64,000 nucleotides of DNA, taken from positions 558,001 through 622,000 of the forward strand of contig NZ_BTTW01000006.1 in assembly GCF_036245865.1 (NCBI RefSeq), given 5' to 3'. Shown here one piece after another: positions 63,699-64,000 of this stretch. The position numbers and the translations under genes are program-made. The stretch is from Corallococcus caeni. Its GTDB lineage: Bacteria; Myxococcota; Myxococcia; Myxococcales; Myxococcaceae. Every line of letters starts with the position of its first letter. Position 1 is the stretch's first letter. Below the pieces are notes generated by a model. The model saw only the letters and a list, made by a program, of their open reading frames with translations. It searched no databases and was not told where the DNA came from.

Positions 63699-63784
63699 GT
63701 GGCCTCCGCTCGGTCCCCAGACACCATGTCTGCCATTGACGACTTAGCCATTGATGCGCGGTACCGCACGCAGAGGAGGCAGGC

Positions 63785-64000
63785 ATGAAGGAGCAGGGAG
63801 CGTCATTCTGTCGCACGCAGCTGCCCCGGGTTTCCCGGACGTTCGCGCTCAACATCCCGCTGTTGCCGGAGCCCCTGGACCTCGCGGTCACGGTGGCCTA
63901 CCTGCTGTGCCGCATCGCGGACACGCTGGAGGACGAGGCCCCCGGCCCCTCCCGGACCGCGCTGCTCGAAGAGCTGGGCACCCTGGTGGCGTTGGCGCCA
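63785..64000 (+). CDS. Squalene/phytoene synthase (3' truncated by window)
   Basis: The first 72 residues are visible. [20 protein letters not shown] followed by [15 protein letters not shown] carries the first aspartate-rich motif (here ADTLED) of squalene/phytoene synthases, which condense two prenyl diphosphates head to head. GAGGAGG lies ~6 bp before the ATG. Whether it makes squalene or phytoene cannot be judged from this fragment; the adjacent epoxidase-like gene favours squalene. Confidence 0.88.
   Translation, partial: MKEQGASFCRTQLPRVSRTFALNIPLLPEPLDLAVTVAYLLCRIADTLEDEAPGPSRTALLEELGTLVALAP

Overview
The window is very GC-rich, densely packed bacterial DNA from what is most likely a myxobacterium (Myxococcaceae, Corallococcus/Myxococcus-like). 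This is an inference from base composition, frequent GTG starts and ATGA/GTGA overlaps, a sigma-54 enhancer-binding protein with several histidine kinases, a Ser/Thr-kinase-like protein, an annexin-repeat toxin, a myxobacterial-style retron reverse transcriptase, and genes resembling squalene synthase and squalene epoxidase. No species can be assigned from sequence reading alone. Both ends cut genes: an asparagine-synthase-like gene on the left and a squalene/phytoene synthase on the right.

Layout. 0-4.2 kb: the end of a translationally coupled operon (asparagine-synthase-like, FAD monooxygenase, acyl-CoA dehydrogenase, hotdog thioesterase), plausibly the tail of a natural-product cluster. 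4.2-6.8 kb: a LysR regulator divergent from a lipoprotein and an NAD-dependent epimerase-like enzyme. 7-12.1 kb: HMG-CoA synthase, YceI, a truncated transposase-like gene, a secreted protein, an EamA permease and an Mpo1-like membrane protein. 12.2-14.2 kb: a three-gene HTTM cassette with SdpA/SdpB-like organisation. 14.2-18.5 kb: a 1199-residue polymorphic-toxin-like protein with five annexin repeats and a downstream immunity candidate, ending next to a tRNA 3'-end fragment.

19.6-34 kb is a coherent regulatory island: a coiled-coil protein, a half-length TolC-like protein, a triple-domain universal stress protein, a Ca2+-type P-ATPase, a beta-CASP RNase, a D-lactate-dehydrogenase-like enzyme, a permease and a DksA-like zinc finger. 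These are followed by an NtrC-type regulator, a globin-sensor histidine kinase, a double-receiver protein and a receiver-kinase. Five copies of a CGCAR-N3-YTGCG palindrome lie in its three promoter regions, each about 40 bp from a -24-type element. This suggests one self-contained sigma-54 regulon driven by the neighbouring regulator.

34-39.9 kb holds small membrane proteins, a lipoprotein, a lytic transglycosylase with a Gly-Ala-Gln-Gly repeat, a PAS histidine kinase and a pseudokinase. 39.9-44.7 kb is a probable defence locus: a PLD/SF2-helicase/DUF3427-type protein of visibly lower GC directly downstream of a retron-type reverse transcriptase, whose leader folds as a plausible msr-msd RNA with an 18-nt a1/a2 stem.

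44.7-58.9 kb: an SDR/AraC pair, a VOC protein, an M3 peptidase/Lrp pair, a TolC-MFP-RND efflux operon, a desaturase-like oxidoreductase, an 11-copy ~71-bp tandem repeat with a palindrome in each unit, an ECF41-like sigma factor and a decayed tectonin gene. 58.9 kb to the end: MMPL transporter, ceramide-glucosyltransferase-like enzyme, squalene-epoxidase-like enzyme and squalene/phytoene synthase, a lipid/triterpenoid locus.
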